From positions 1 to 64,000 of the forward strand of contig NZ_JADPRT010000024.1 of the NCBI RefSeq assembly GCF_015690355.1: DNA of 64,000 nucleotides. Direction: 5' to 3'. Shown piece by piece: positions 8,392 to 21,169 of this stretch. The position numbers and the translations under genes are program-made. Positions within the stretch are counted from its first letter, which is position 1, and the number at the start of each line of letters is the position of its first letter. This stretch comes from Streptacidiphilus fuscans (GTDB taxonomy: Bacteria > Actinomycetota > Actinomycetes > Streptomycetales > Streptomycetaceae). The notes below the pieces were generated by a model that had not been told where the DNA came from, searched no databases, and worked only from the letters and a program-made list of their open reading frames with translations.

Positions 8392-9039
8392 GTGTTGAGC
8401 AGCACGGGTGACAGAACAGCCACGGGCGGCTCCTGCCCCGTCCACTCCCAGGTCCGGACGCTGCCGCGGTCGGCGCGCTCCGGGTGGGAGGGGATGCCGA
8501 TGGTGCCGCTCCCGGCTGGCCCGCAGGACGACGTGCTGCCCAGCTCGGAGTTGGTCGGCTATCGCGGGCCCACGGCCTGCGCCGCGGCCGGTATCACCTA
8601 CCGTCAGCTCGACTACTGGGCCCGCACGGGCCTGGTCGAGCCGAGCGTCCGCGCCGCGCAGGGTTCCGGCACGCAGCGCCTCTACGCGTTCCGCGACATC
8701 CTGGTGCTCAAGGTCGTCAAGCGGTTGCTCGACGCGGGCGTCTCGCTGCAGAGCATCCGCACCGCCGTCGACCACCTGGGCCAGCGGCCGCAGGAGGCGT
8801 TGCCCGACATCACGCTGATGAGCGACGGGGCGACTGTCTACGAGTGCGTCTCCGGGCACGAGGTGGTCGAGCTGCTCCAGGGCGGCCAGGGCATCTTCGG
8901 CATCGCCGTCGGCGCGGTCTGGCGCGAGGTCGAGGCGACGCTCACCCGCCTCCACGGCGAGCGCACCGACACCGGCGAGAACCTGCTCGGCTTCGATCCG
9001 TCCGACGAGCTGGCCCGCCGCCGCAACCGCGCGGTCTGA
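8392..9039 (+). CDS. MerR family transcriptional regulator (second)
   Basis: This 215-residue regulator has an N-terminal tail of about 55 residues, then a MerR winged helix (about 57-125) with Y-R-G-P-T-A-C-A-A-A-G-I-T, Y-R-Q-L-D-Y-W-A-R-T-G-L-V-E-P and L-Y-A-F-R-D-I-L-V-L-K-V-V-K-R-L-L-D-A-G-V. The short C-terminal part has a V-E-L-L-Q-G-G-Q-G-I-F-G-I-A-V segment and no cysteine-rich metal site. The GTG at 8392 has GATGGAGGG upstream. It completes the garA-ftsR-DUF151-merR block and has its own promoter. The effector is unknown. Confidence 0.87.
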   Translation: MLSSTGDRTATGGSCPVHSQVRTLPRSARSGWEGMPMVPLPAGPQDDVLPSSELVGYRGPTACAAAGITYRQLDYWARTGLVEPSVRAAQGSGTQRLYAFRDILVLKVVKRLLDAGVSLQSIRTAVDHLGQRPQEALPDITLMSDGATVYECVSGHEVVELLQGGQGIFGIAVGAVWREVEATLTRLHGERTDTGENLLGFDPSDELARRRNRAV

Positions 9040-9095
9040 TCCGCGCGTCCGCCCTCAGGGGATCCGGGAGGGATCCGGAGGGTGAGGAACGTGGG

Positions 9096-9797
9096 GTGGG
9101 TGGGGTGCGGCGGCTACGTGCGGTGGTTCGCGTGCTGGTCCGGTCGGCACGGCGGCGGCGCGTCCAGCGGTGGGGGTTCCAGGCGCTCTGCGCGCTGACC
9201 GTGCTGGTGCTCGCCCCGGTGGCCGTGATCAGGGTGCAGAGCGACCCGCGGGTGCGGACCGTCGCCGACGCGCCCGCCGAGCCGGTGGTCGTCGTCTTCG
9301 GCGCCGGCCTGGACGGCGGCAGGCCCTCGCCCTACCTCGCGCACCGGCTCGACGCCGGCCTCACCCTCTACCGGGCCGGTCGCGTCCGCGCCTTCCTGGT
9401 CACCGGCGACAACAGCCGCACCGACTACGACGAGCCGGACGCCATGCGCACCTACCTGGTCCAGCACGGCGTCCCGGCCGCCCGGATCGTGGCCGACTAC
9501 GCGGGCTTCGACACCTGGGACTCCTGTGCCCGCGCCCACCGGATCTTCGGCGTCACCCGGGCCGTCCTGGTCAACACCGAGTACGCGATCCGGCGGTCGG
9601 TGTCCCTGTGCGAGACGGCGGGGATCGACGCGTACGGGATCGGGGTCCCCGAGCCGCACGATCTGACCTGGGACTACGGCGCGGTCCGCGAGATCGCCTC
9701 GGCGGACAAGGCGGTCCTGATCGACGAGCTCTTCGACCCGGACCCGCATCTGCTCGGACCGAAGGTCACCACGCTGGCGGCGCTCGGAGCGCGCTGA
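9096..9797 (+). CDS. SanA/YdcF-like DUF218 membrane protein
   Basis: The 233-residue protein has an Arg-rich N-terminus, one membrane helix (about 20-40) and an extracytoplasmic DUF218 domain. Typical segments are V-V-V-V-F-G-A-G-L-D-G-G-R-P-S-P-Y-L-A-H-R-L, F-L-V-T-G-D-N-S-R-T, and D-T-W-D-S-C-A-R-A-H-R-I-F. E. coli relatives SanA and ElyC affect envelope permeability and lipid-carrier metabolism; the reaction is unknown. GTG at 9096 is chosen because GAGGA ends 7 bases upstream; GTG at 9105 is an alternative. Confidence 0.85.
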   Translation: MGGVRRLRAVVRVLVRSARRRRVQRWGFQALCALTVLVLAPVAVIRVQSDPRVRTVADAPAEPVVVVFGAGLDGGRPSPYLAHRLDAGLTLYRAGRVRAFLVTGDNSRTDYDEPDAMRTYLVQHGVPAARIVADYAGFDTWDSCARAHRIFGVTRAVLVNTEYAIRRSVSLCETAGIDAYGIGVPEPHDLTWDYGAVREIASADKAVLIDELFDPDPHLLGPKVTTLAALGAR

Positions 9798-9832
9798 CCG
9801 CCGTTGTCGTACCCCTGCGCGATGATCGGGTC

Positions 9833-11299
<1,467 letters not shown>

Positions 11300-11302
<3 letters not shown>

Positions 11303-11336
11303 CGGGCCGCCCGGCGGGGTGCCGGGCGGCCCGTCA
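11300..11336. terminator. Bidirectional terminator between dinB and the PRC-barrel gene
   Basis: A perfect inverted repeat of 16 bp with loop GGGGT (left arm 11300-11315, right arm 11321-11336) begins at the dinB stop codon and lies between two convergent genes. It can serve both strands. Confidence 0.88.
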
Positions 11337-11355
11337 GGGCGGGTGCGACGGCGGG

Positions 11356-12819
11356 TCAGGCGCCCATCGCGTGGCCCGGCAGGTCCGGGTTCTGGCCCAT
11401 CGGGCCGTTGGGGCTGGTCGGGCCGCCCGGACGCAGCGGGGTCGCGGCCGGGGTGCCCGCGATCGGCGCGCCACCGACCGGCGCACCGGCGGCCGGGGCC
11501 GTGGTGGCGGGGGAGACCGGCGTGCCCTGGGGGCGGCTGCCGTCCTGGACCTGGATGTGCTCGCGGTGGAGCTGCTCGCGGACCACCTCCTCCTCGGTGA
11601 TCCGCTCGGTCACCAGGCGGATCCGCTCCACCGGGACGACGGTCTTCTTGACGACCAGGCGCTCCTCGTGGAGGGTCACCTCCTCGACGCTCTCCGCGAT
11701 CTCGGCCTCGGTCAGCTGCTCGCGCTCCTCGGCGCTGACCGGGACCCGCTCGACGCGGATGCGCTCACGGATCACCGGAACCCGCCGCTCGACCTGCTCG
11801 GCCGTCACGTACTTGCGCAGCCGGGCGCGGCCGAGGACGTGCCACTCGGTGGAGATGTCCAGGCGCTCCTCACGGCAGACGAACTCGACCGGCTCGGGGA
11901 CCGGCTCCTTGGCCACGGCAGCCGCCGTGCCCGCAGCCGCCGTGCCCGCGGTCGCGGCGCCTGCCGTCGCGGTGCCACTGGTTGCCGGAGCACCGAAGCC
12001 GGGCAGCGGGTCGGTCAGCGGGTCAGGGCGACGCTGCGGCTCGGTCGCCGTCCCGCCCATCGCACCGGCGGCCGCACCCGCGCCCGCGCCCGCCATGCCG
12101 CCGCTGGGGAACGGCGCGGCGGGCGGAGTCTGGACGGTCGGCTGCTGCATCGTCGAGGCCTGCGCCGCGTCGGCACCGACCCGCGGCATCTGCCCGGTCT
12201 GTTCCGTCTGCGCCGCTTGCCCGGTCTGCGTGCCGGCCGTCGTGCCGCCCGTCATGAACGCCGAGGTGCGCCCGCCGTTCGCCTGGGACTCCACGACCGG
12301 CGTCGCCACCGTCTTCTCCACCGGCTGCTCCTCCTTGCTCAGGTTCTCTTTCCGCTCCGCACCCGCCATGCCCATGGCCGCGCCCGCGGCACCGGCCGTG
12401 CCGGCGGCAGCCGCCGCCTCCCCTGCCTTCGGCGCGGAGCGGGGCGCGTGCCCGTTGCCCTCCGCCGCCTTCGCGCCCGAGTCGGCCGCGTGCTGGCCGG
12501 TACCGGTCGGGACCTCCAGGCCGTAGTAGCGGTAGAGCTGCAACTCCTGGGCGGGGGAGAGGTGCTGGCCGACGCCGAAGTCGGGCGAGTCCTTCACCTG
12601 CGACTTCTCGTAGGGCACCCGCAGTTCCTCGGAGACGAACTCGCTCGTCGTCAGCGGCACGAAGGCGTCGCGGCCGAAGAGGCCGGTGCGGACCGCGGCC
12701 CACTCGGGCTCGCCGGTCGCGTCGTCGAGGTAGACCTCGTCCACGGTGCCGATCTTCTCGCCGTTCTTGTCGACCGCCTTGTGGCCGATCAGATCCCTCG
12801 GGTCGATCTCGGTCTGCAC
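11356..12819 (-). CDS. PRC-barrel and DUF2382 domain protein
   Basis: The 487-residue protein starts with a PRC barrel (about 1-85; L-I-G-H-K-A-V-D, I-G-T-V-D-E-V-Y-L-D). A long Ala/Gly/Thr/Pro-rich low-complexity linker (about 110-300) follows, then a DUF2382 domain (about 305-420) rich in paired acidic and basic residues (E-E-R-L-V-V-K-K, V-x-I-R-E-x-I-R-V-E). DUF2382 proteins are often stress-linked in bacteria; the molecular role is unknown. The second of two close GTGs is chosen because GGAGGAG lies 8 bases before it; the first GTG overlaps that ribosome binding site. Confidence 0.85.
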   Translation of the reverse strand: MQTEIDPRDLIGHKAVDKNGEKIGTVDEVYLDDATGEPEWAAVRTGLFGRDAFVPLTTSEFVSEELRVPYEKSQVKDSPDFGVGQHLSPAQELQLYRYYGLEVPTGTGQHAADSGAKAAEGNGHAPRSAPKAGEAAAAAGTAGAAGAAMGMAGAERKENLSKEEQPVEKTVATPVVESQANGGRTSAFMTGGTTAGTQTGQAAQTEQTGQMPRVGADAAQASTMQQPTVQTPPAAPFPSGGMAGAGAGAAAGAMGGTATEPQRRPDPLTDPLPGFGAPATSGTATAGAATAGTAAAGTAAAVAKEPVPEPVEFVCREERLDISTEWHVLGRARLRKYVTAEQVERRVPVIRERIRVERVPVSAEEREQLTEAEIAESVEEVTLHEERLVVKKTVVPVERIRLVTERITEEEVVREQLHREHIQVQDGSRPQGTPVSPATTAPAAGAPVGGAPIAGTPAATPLRPGGPTSPNGPMGQNPDLPGHAMGA

Positions 12820-13021
12820 GCTTCTCACTCCTCCATCGGCCCGCGCCGGTCTGTTCAGCTGACGAACGTGCTCAACTCATACGAAAAGGCACAATGATCG
12901 CTTTGTCGAACGCACGCAGCTCCGCCGGGTGTGTCGCTGCTCCGTTCGGTGGACGACAACCGTGCTCGGGCCCCGTCCGGCCGCCGATCCGCGCTGGTAC
13001 CCTCGGGGTTGACCGTCGAGC
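12820..13021. other. Divergent promoter region between PRC/DUF2382 gene and glycine riboswitch
   Basis: This stretch holds no gene. For the rightward transcript, TACCCT at 12998-13003 could be the -10 box, placing the start about 15-20 bases before the riboswitch. For the leftward gene an A/T-richer patch near 12880-12910 is a likely promoter site, but I could not assign a sigma factor class. Confidence 0.45.
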
Positions 13022-13275
13022 ACGTGCGGGAGAGTCCGAGCGCCTGATCTGGGCAACCTGATCGGGGCGACCGGCGCCGAAGGAGCAACTCCTCCCCGGA
13101 ATCTCTCAGGCCGAAGTACCGCGCTGGCGAGGTCGACTCTGGAAAGCAGGGCCGCACTGGAGCCTCTCCTGGCTGCGGGACGGTCCTCACCGACGGTGAA
13201 AGCCGGCCCCGCCGCAGCGGTACAGCGGCGGCACAGGGCCGGTGAAGCTCTCAGGTTCCATGACAGAGGGGGAGG
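13022..13275 (+). promoter_or_regulatory. Tandem glycine riboswitch upstream of gcvP
   Basis: Two aptamer-like units lie in series. The first has GGGAGAG (13028-13034), GCGCCGAAGGAGCAA and the 3' signature CTCTCAGG (13103-13110). The second has its P1 left arm near 13158-13164 (TGGAGCC), a CACCGACGGTGAAAGCCGG core, and the 3' signature CTCTCAGGTTCCATGACAGA with the P1 right arm at 13254-13260. This is the known architecture of glycine riboswitches, which switch on glycine-cleavage genes when glycine is abundant. The gcvP start is 55 bases downstream. Confidence 0.92.
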
Positions 13276-13329
13276 TCGTCCGGGCGCCCCACCGCGTCCA
13301 CCCGGTCCGACCAGGAGGCCAGTCTCCCC

Positions 13330-16215
<2,886 letters not shown>

Positions 16216-16230
16216 TCGGGGAAGTTGAGC

Positions 16231-16284
16231 AGCCACCCTGGGCGGATGGCCCTGTCCATTGAGGACCATCTGCTCAGGGTGGCT
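16231..16284 (+). terminator. Terminator-like hairpin after gcvP
   Basis: AGCCACCCTG (16231-16240) pairs with CAGGGTGGCT (16275-16284). Inside, GATGG pairs with CCATC and GTCC with GGAC around an ATTGA loop, giving a long interrupted stem 16 bases after the gcvP stop. Confidence 0.7.
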
Positions 16285-16352
16285 TGTCGCGCCCGCGCGG
16301 CGGAGCCGCAAATCAGCGGAGCCCCGCGCCCCTATGGGCTGCTACGCAGCCC
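16285..16352. repeat. Streptomyces-type intergenic GC-rich repeat with hairpin
   Basis: The stretch TGTCGCGCCCGCGCGGCGGA, followed by GCCGCA and GAGCCCCGCGCCCCT, resembles a short dispersed extragenic element that I recall from many Streptomyces intergenic regions. It ends in a perfect 7-bp hairpin (GGGCTGC-TAC-GCAGCCC, 16336-16352) whose loop contains the stop codon of the leftward small gene. Identification is from memory; genome-wide copies were not counted. Confidence 0.5.
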
Positions 16353-16533
16353 CGGCCAGAACCCGTCGGGGAGCGACGGCGCGGCCGTCCGGGAGGATTT
16401 CGCCGGTGTCTTCGAAGAGGAGGACGCCGTTGCACAGCAAGCTCCACCCCTGTTCCGGGTGGCTCGCGACGACGACTGCGGCCTCGCGGTCCGGCGAGTC
16501 GGCTGACGGACACTCAGGACGGTGCTGGCACAT
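16342..16533 (-). CDS. Small conserved streptomycete protein, DUF5999-like
   Basis: The 63-residue protein begins M-C-Q-H-R-P-E-C-P-S-A-D-S and contains H-P-E-Q-G-W-S-L-L-C-N-G-V and F-E-D-T-G-E-I-L-P-D-G. I recognise this as the widespread actinomycete DUF5999 family. Three cysteines, two of them in the first eight residues, could bind a metal, but the function is unknown. Its stop codon lies inside a hairpin loop, so termination probably occurs immediately. Confidence 0.8.
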   Translation of the reverse strand: MCQHRPECPSADSPDREAAVVVASHPEQGWSLLCNGVLLFEDTGEILPDGRAVAPRRVLAGAA

Positions 16534-16724
16534 AGCGCGTACCCTCGTTTCGGCGTGCTTCTTCGAGAATATTCCAAAGCCGGTCTGCGGCGCGTGTGTG
16601 AAGGGCCTTCTCGCCGGGTAAGACGTTGGGCTTTGCCGCACTGGTTCACAGTGTCCGCGTATCGCGACCTGCCCGCAGCCATTTGGTGACATGCGTCACG
16701 CCGAAACCTGTTCGACCAGCAGAA

Positions 16725-16767
16725 ACCACCCGTTGTGACCAGGCGCGCCATGGTCACAACGGGTGGT
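16725..16767 (-). terminator. Strong hairpin downstream of the 207-residue hypothetical gene
   Basis: A perfect 17-bp inverted repeat (ACCACCCGTTGTGACCA and complement) encloses the 9-base loop GGCGCGCCA. It starts 41 bases after the stop of the leftward gene and also lies upstream of the DUF5999-like gene. The rest of the 274-bp gap between these two genes holds nothing recognised. Confidence 0.85.
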
Positions 16768-16807
16768 ACGGGTGGTTCTTCAGGGGGAGTGCGCGTGGGC
16801 GCGCGGG

Positions 16808-17431
16808 TCAGGCGGGGCTGGTCAGCAGCGCGCCGTTGGTGAGGGCCAGCAGGGCGAGCAGCTCCTCCGCGTGGTGCGGGACGTGCGCGGTGACGCCGAG
16901 CGGTGCCGGGACGAGCGGGATCAGCAGGTCCGGCGAGGGCGCGGCGGAGAGCACGGGGTGCAGCCAGAGGGCGGTCATGTAGTGGCCGGGCACCAGCAGC
17001 AGCCGCGGCAGGTACGTGGTCGGGGTGCCCGCCGCGTGCAGCCGTGCCTGCTGCAGCGCGCGCAGCGTGGACGCCGGGTAGGGGCCCTCGGTGAAGTGCG
17101 CGAAGGCGTGCGCCTCGACGGTCTCTCCCGAACCCGTCTCGTCCACCTGCAGCTCCAGGGTGTCGGCCGCGCCGACGACGGTCTCGCCCTCCTTGATCAG
17201 GAAGCGCCAGCCGGTCCGCAGTGCGGCCGACAGCGGCGTCGCGCCCGCGCCGGTGACGGCGGGGTCCAGCAGGTGCACGGGAAGCGGATGCGAGGGCGTG
17301 AGCGGCCCGCTGCACCGTCGCATGGCCGACGTTCGGACGGGGCCGACGTCGGCGGGGACGTCGCGGTCGTCCAGGGCGCGGAGAACGGCGCGCAGGGCGG
17401 CGGCGGGGGGTTGGGGCAGCTGCAGGGTCAT
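16808..17431 (-). CDS. Conserved hypothetical protein
   Basis: I do not recognise a named family in these 207 residues. The protein has no membrane helix or signal peptide. A central segment R-F-L-I-K-E-G-E-T-V-V-G-A-A-D-T (about 77-92) and the C-terminal L-A-L-T-N-G-A-L-L look structured. The N-terminus has V-x-A-x-M-R-R-C-like basic residues near position 38. It is flanked by a strong terminator downstream and a 414-bp gap upstream, so it is monocistronic. It looks like a small soluble enzyme or binding protein. Confidence 0.7.
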   Translation of the reverse strand: MTLQLPQPPAAALRAVLRALDDRDVPADVGPVRTSAMRRCSGPLTPSHPLPVHLLDPAVTGAGATPLSAALRTGWRFLIKEGETVVGAADTLELQVDETGSGETVEAHAFAHFTEGPYPASTLRALQQARLHAAGTPTTYLPRLLLVPGHYMTALWLHPVLSAAPSPDLLIPLVPAPLGVTAHVPHHAEELLALLALTNGALLTSPA

Positions 17432-17845
17432 GTCGGTTCGCCTCTCGTGGCAGCAGAGACAGGCGGGGCGGGAGTTACGGCCTTGCCGGGCGTTGCGGTG
17501 CTGCGCGGCTGTGCGGGTGACGAGCGACCGCGCAGGCGTCTACGGCTGCGCGGTGCAGGGCTGGCTCAGAGCGCGGGGCAGGGCACGTCCGAGGGGGCCG
17601 GGGCACTCCGGCGGCGTCGGACTGTGCGTACCTGTTCTCGCGAGTCTATACGAACGGATGCACGGCGTGACTCTTCTACTACTGTCCGTGCAGGGCCGCA
17701 AGGGAGAAATCGGGCACTCCGCGTGCCGAGTGCCGTATTGGCACATGCCGTTTTCGCGCCTTCTGCCGGGTAGTCGATCACCCGTCCGGGGCATGCTCCC
17801 TCTACGCCCGGGCTCTGCGCCCGGCCGAGGGAGGGGATGGCGCCC
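17432..17845. other. Divergent intergenic region, no gene recognised
   Basis: These 414 bases separate a leftward hypothetical gene from the rightward GCS2-family gene. The right part has a slightly A/T-richer patch (17638-17760) that may hold promoters, but no convincing -35/-10 pair, operator or RNA element was found. Open frames here have no family resemblance. Confidence 0.4.
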
Positions 17846-19345
17846 ATGGGGGAGAAGGTGGCCGCCGGCAACGCTGACCTGGCGGACCGTCAACTCTACC
17901 GTCGGAAGCTGCGGCAGTGCGTCGACGCGCTTCGGTTGCTGCTGGAGGAGGACCGCTTCGACAGACCACGGGCCATGATGGGCCTGGAGATCGAGATCAA
18001 CCTGGCGGACGAGGACGGCCTGCCGACGATGCGGAACGAGTCGGTGCTGGAGTCGATCGCCAGCGGAGACTTCCAGACCGAGCTGGGGCAGTTCAACATC
18101 GAGCTCAACAGCGCCCCGCACCGTCTGGGCGGCCGGGTCCTGGAGGAGCTGCGGGAGGAGCTGGTCGTCGGCCTCGCCTACGCCGACCGGAGGGCGGCCA
18201 GGGAGGGGGCCCGGATCGTCACCGTGGGCATCCTGCCGACGCTGACCACCGACCACGCGGTGCTCGACAACATCTCCGCCGGCGACCGGTTCCGGCTGCT
18301 CAACGACCGTATCCTCGCCGCCCGAGGCGAGGACATCACGCTGGACATCCAGGGTGTGGAGCGGCTGCGGGTCGACGCGGTCTCCATCGTCGCCGAGGCC
18401 GCCGCCACCTCGATGCAGATGCATCTGCAGGTGACGCCGCGCCGTTTCGCGGGGGTGTGGAACGCCGCGCAGGCGCTCACCGGCGCGCAGCTCGCGCTGG
18501 GGGCGAACGCGCCGTTCCTCTTCGGTCGGGAGCTGTGGCGGGAGACGCGGCCGATTCTGTTCGAGCAGGCGTGCGACACCCGTCCGGCGGAACTGAAGTC
18601 GCAGGGCGTCCGGCCGATCACCTGGTTCGGTGAGCGCTGGGTCGACTCGGTGGTCGACCTGTTCGAGGAGAACCTGCGCTACTTCCCGTCGCTGCTGCCG
18701 ATCTGCGACGAGGAGGAGCCGCTGAAGACCGTCGCCGCGGGCGGGATACCCCGGCTGCGCGAACTGCGGCTGCACAACGGGACCGTCTACCGCTGGAACC
18801 GCCCCGTCTACGACGTCGCCGACGGCGTGCCGCACCTGCGGGTGGAGAACCGCGCCCTGCCCGCCGGGCCGACGGTCGTCGACACCCTCGCCAACGCCGC
18901 GTTCTACTACGGCCTGGTGCGGGCGCTCGCCGACCAGTCGCGACCGGTCTGGCACCGGCTGCCGTTCGAGCTCGCGGCGGAGAACTTCCACACCGGCGCC
19001 CGCCTCGGCATCGACGCCGAGCTGTGGTGGCCGCGCGGCGGCCGACGCAGTGGAGGGCTGGTGCGGACGCCCGCCAGAGAGCTGGTGCGCAGCGAACTGC
19101 TGCCGCTGGCCTACAAGGGCCTGGACGCCTGGGGCGTCGATCCGGTCGACCGCGACCGGTACCTGGGGATCATCGAGGGTCGCTGCCGCACCGGGATCAA
19201 CGGCGCGGCCTGGCAGAGCGCGGTCTTCCACGACGGCCTCGAACGCCAGGGACTGGACCGGGGACCGGCGCTGGCAGCGATGACCCGCCGCTACATGGAG
19301 CTGTCCCGGGGAGGTGAACCGGTCCACACCTGGCCGCTGCGCTGA
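17846..19345 (+). CDS. Glutamate-cysteine ligase (GCS2) family protein
   Basis: The 499-residue protein belongs to the ATP-dependent carboxylate-amine ligase superfamily (GCS2). Landmarks are M-G-L-E-I-E-I-N-L-A near residue 45, F-N-I-E-L-N-S-A-P near 85, M-Q-M-H-L-Q near 191, and R-V-E-N-R-A-L-P-A-G-P near 332. Actinobacteria make mycothiol rather than glutathione, so a gamma-glutamyl transfer to some other amine is more likely than true glutathione synthesis. ATG at 17846 is preferred because GAGGGAGGGG lies upstream at useful distance; ATG 17837 lies inside that site. Confidence 0.82.
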   Translation: MGEKVAAGNADLADRQLYRRKLRQCVDALRLLLEEDRFDRPRAMMGLEIEINLADEDGLPTMRNESVLESIASGDFQTELGQFNIELNSAPHRLGGRVLEELREELVVGLAYADRRAAREGARIVTVGILPTLTTDHAVLDNISAGDRFRLLNDRILAARGEDITLDIQGVERLRVDAVSIVAEAAATSMQMHLQVTPRRFAGVWNAAQALTGAQLALGANAPFLFGRELWRETRPILFEQACDTRPAELKSQGVRPITWFGERWVDSVVDLFEENLRYFPSLLPICDEEEPLKTVAAGGIPRLRELRLHNGTVYRWNRPVYDVADGVPHLRVENRALPAGPTVVDTLANAAFYYGLVRALADQSRPVWHRLPFELAAENFHTGARLGIDAELWWPRGGRRSGGLVRTPARELVRSELLPLAYKGLDAWGVDPVDRDRYLGIIEGRCRTGINGAAWQSAVFHDGLERQGLDRGPALAAMTRRYMELSRGGEPVHTWPLR

Positions 19346-19460
19346 CGCCCGCCCGGGACGGCGCTCGCAAGGGCGCGGAGCCTTTCGAGCGGGCGCACAA
19401 ATCCCGCTGTGCGATGATCGGGCCGACCGCACCGTGGGACGCACGCCCGGAGCCGCACAC

Positions 19461-20261
19461 GTGAGCACGACCGACACCGACACGCTGGACGCCCTGCCCT
19501 CGCCGGCGCCGTTCACCCGCCGTCTGCTGGGGCAGGAGCTGCTCCTGGTCCTCGCGCTCTCGCTGGGCGCGAGCGGTGTCAGCGCGGTGATCAGCTTCCT
19601 GGGTTCGGTCACCGCGCCGGTCTCGCTCAAGTCGCAGCAGGCGACGCTGAACGGCACCATCACGCCCGGACGGCCCTGGCTGGACCTGAGTTGGCACCTG
19701 TTCGACATCGCCACCGCGCTCGTACCGGTGGTGCTGGTGGCCTACCTGCTGGTCCGCGAGCGGTCCTCGATCCGGGCGCTGGGCTTCGACCTCACCCGCA
19801 AGTGGAGCGACCTGGGCAAGGGCGTGGTGGTCGCCGCCTGCATCGGCGGCTCCGGCCTGCTCCTCTACCTGGGCGCTCGAGCCTCCGGTGCCAACCTGAC
19901 GGTGGTGCCGAGCGCGTTGCCGGACGTCTGGTGGCGGATCCCGGTGCTGATCCTCTCCGCCGCGCAGAACGCCGTGGTCGAGGAGGTCATCGTCGTCGGC
20001 TACATGCTGCGCCGCCTCGGCCAGCTCGGCTGGAGCTGGCCGGCGGCGGTCGCGGCGAGCGCGCTGCTGCGCGGTTCGTACCACCTGTACCAGGGCGTGG
20101 GCGGGTTCTTCGGCAACGTGGTGATGGGCGTGATCTTCTGTTACCTCTACCGCCGTTGGCGCCGGGTCACGCCGCTGGCGATCGCCCACACGCTGATCGA
20201 CTCGGTCGCCTTCGTCGGCTACGTGCTCCTGGCCGGGCACGTCAGCTGGCTGCCGACCTGA
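19461..20261 (+). CDS. CPBP family intramembrane metalloprotease
   Basis: The 266-residue protein has about eight hydrophobic segments and the CPBP (CAAX protease/bacteriocin-processing) motifs. These are V-V-E-E-V-I-V-V-G-Y-M-L-R-R (motif 1, glutamate pair), S-Y-H-L-Y-Q-G (motif 2 histidine), and A-H-T-L-I-D (motif 3). The arginine usual four places after the glutamate pair is valine here, a variant I recall from actinobacterial members. It may process prenylated or peptide substrates within the membrane; the substrate is unknown. The next gene is convergent, 7 bases away. Confidence 0.85.
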   Translation: MSTTDTDTLDALPSPAPFTRRLLGQELLLVLALSLGASGVSAVISFLGSVTAPVSLKSQQATLNGTITPGRPWLDLSWHLFDIATALVPVVLVAYLLVRERSSIRALGFDLTRKWSDLGKGVVVAACIGGSGLLLYLGARASGANLTVVPSALPDVWWRIPVLILSAAQNAVVEEVIVVGYMLRRLGQLGWSWPAAVAASALLRGSYHLYQGVGGFFGNVVMGVIFCYLYRRWRRVTPLAIAHTLIDSVAFVGYVLLAGHVSWLPT

Positions 20262-20268
20262 GGCTCGG

Positions 20269-21147
20269 TCAGACGACGGCGCCGGCAGCAGCGTTCGCTG
20301 TCGCCGCGGGGGAGAGCACCCCGTCCAGGACGGTGACCGCGCGGCCGGTCATGCGCACCCGGTCGCCGTCGACGCACAGCCGCACCGTGCCACCGCGCGA
20401 CGAGACCTGCCGGGCGGCGAACTCGGTGCGTCCCAGCCGCTCCGCCCAGAACGGGCCGAGCGCGGTGTGCGCGCTGCCCGTCACCGGGTCCTCGCCCACG
20501 TCGACGCTCACCCCGAACCAGCGCGAGACCGCCGCGTAGCCGGACGCCTCCGGGTCCTCGGCGGGCGCGGTGACGATCACGCCGCGCGGCACCTCCAGCG
20601 TCTCCAGCCGGGTGTGGTGCGGGCGCAGCTCCCGAACCTCGGTCTCGGTCGCCAGCTCGACCAGGAGGTCGCCCAGGGCCCCGGTGCTGTGGACGCCCAC
20701 CCACGAGGCCCCGCCGAGGGCCTCCACCAGCCCCTCCGGGGCGGTGCCCGGTGCGGTCGGGTTGGCGGGGAAGTCGAGCGTGATCGCGCCGTCCGCCGCC
20801 AGCTCGGCGCGCAGCACGCCGCTGCGCAGCGAGGCGAACGCGACCCGTCCGCTCGAAGGCAGCAGCCCGTCCTGGGCCAGCGCGTGCACGGTGGCGAGCG
20901 TGGCGTGACCGCAGAGGGCCACCTCCACGGCGGGCGTGAACCAGCGCAGCGCCCAGCCGGCGGCGCTCCCCTGTCGTTCGGCGCCCGCCAGCGGGCGGGC
21001 GAAGGCGGTCTCGGAGAGGTTCAACTCGGCGGCCAGGCACCGCATCCAGCGCTCGTCCGGCCAGGGGCCCGGCGGCAGCAGGCAGACCGCGGCCGGATTC
21101 CCGGCGAAGGGTTCGTCGGTGAAGGCGTCGATGATCCGGATCCTCAT
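20269..21147 (-). CDS. PhzF family isomerase/epimerase-like protein
   Basis: The 292-residue protein has the PhzF fold signatures: F-T-D-E-P-F-A-G-N-P-A-A-V near residue 10-20, L-N-L-S-E-T-A-F near 43, and the pair R-W-F-T-P-x-x-E-V-x-L-C-G-H-A-T near 68-85. In PhzF the glutamate after L-S is catalytic for proton transfer; E46 fits. No phenazine genes are nearby, so it is an isolated family member with an unknown substrate. The upstream gene on the same strand ends 22 bases before its start, so they are likely co-transcribed. Confidence 0.87.
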   Translation of the reverse strand: MRIRIIDAFTDEPFAGNPAAVCLLPPGPWPDERWMRCLAAELNLSETAFARPLAGAERQGSAAGWALRWFTPAVEVALCGHATLATVHALAQDGLLPSSGRVAFASLRSGVLRAELAADGAITLDFPANPTAPGTAPEGLVEALGGASWVGVHSTGALGDLLVELATETEVRELRPHHTRLETLEVPRGVIVTAPAEDPEASGYAAVSRWFGVSVDVGEDPVTGSAHTALGPFWAERLGRTEFAARQVSSRGGTVRLCVDGDRVRMTGRAVTVLDGVLSPAATANAAAGAVV

Positions 21148-21169
21148 GAACGCAGGCTAGCCCCGACTG

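Noticed and set aside
17846-19345. Glutathione biosynthesis
   Set aside because: No glutathione synthetase is nearby and actinobacteria of this kind make mycothiol; the family has other substrates.
20269-21147. Phenazine biosynthesis cluster suggested by PhzF
   Set aside because: No other phz-type gene is present; PhzF-like proteins are common stand-alone enzymes.
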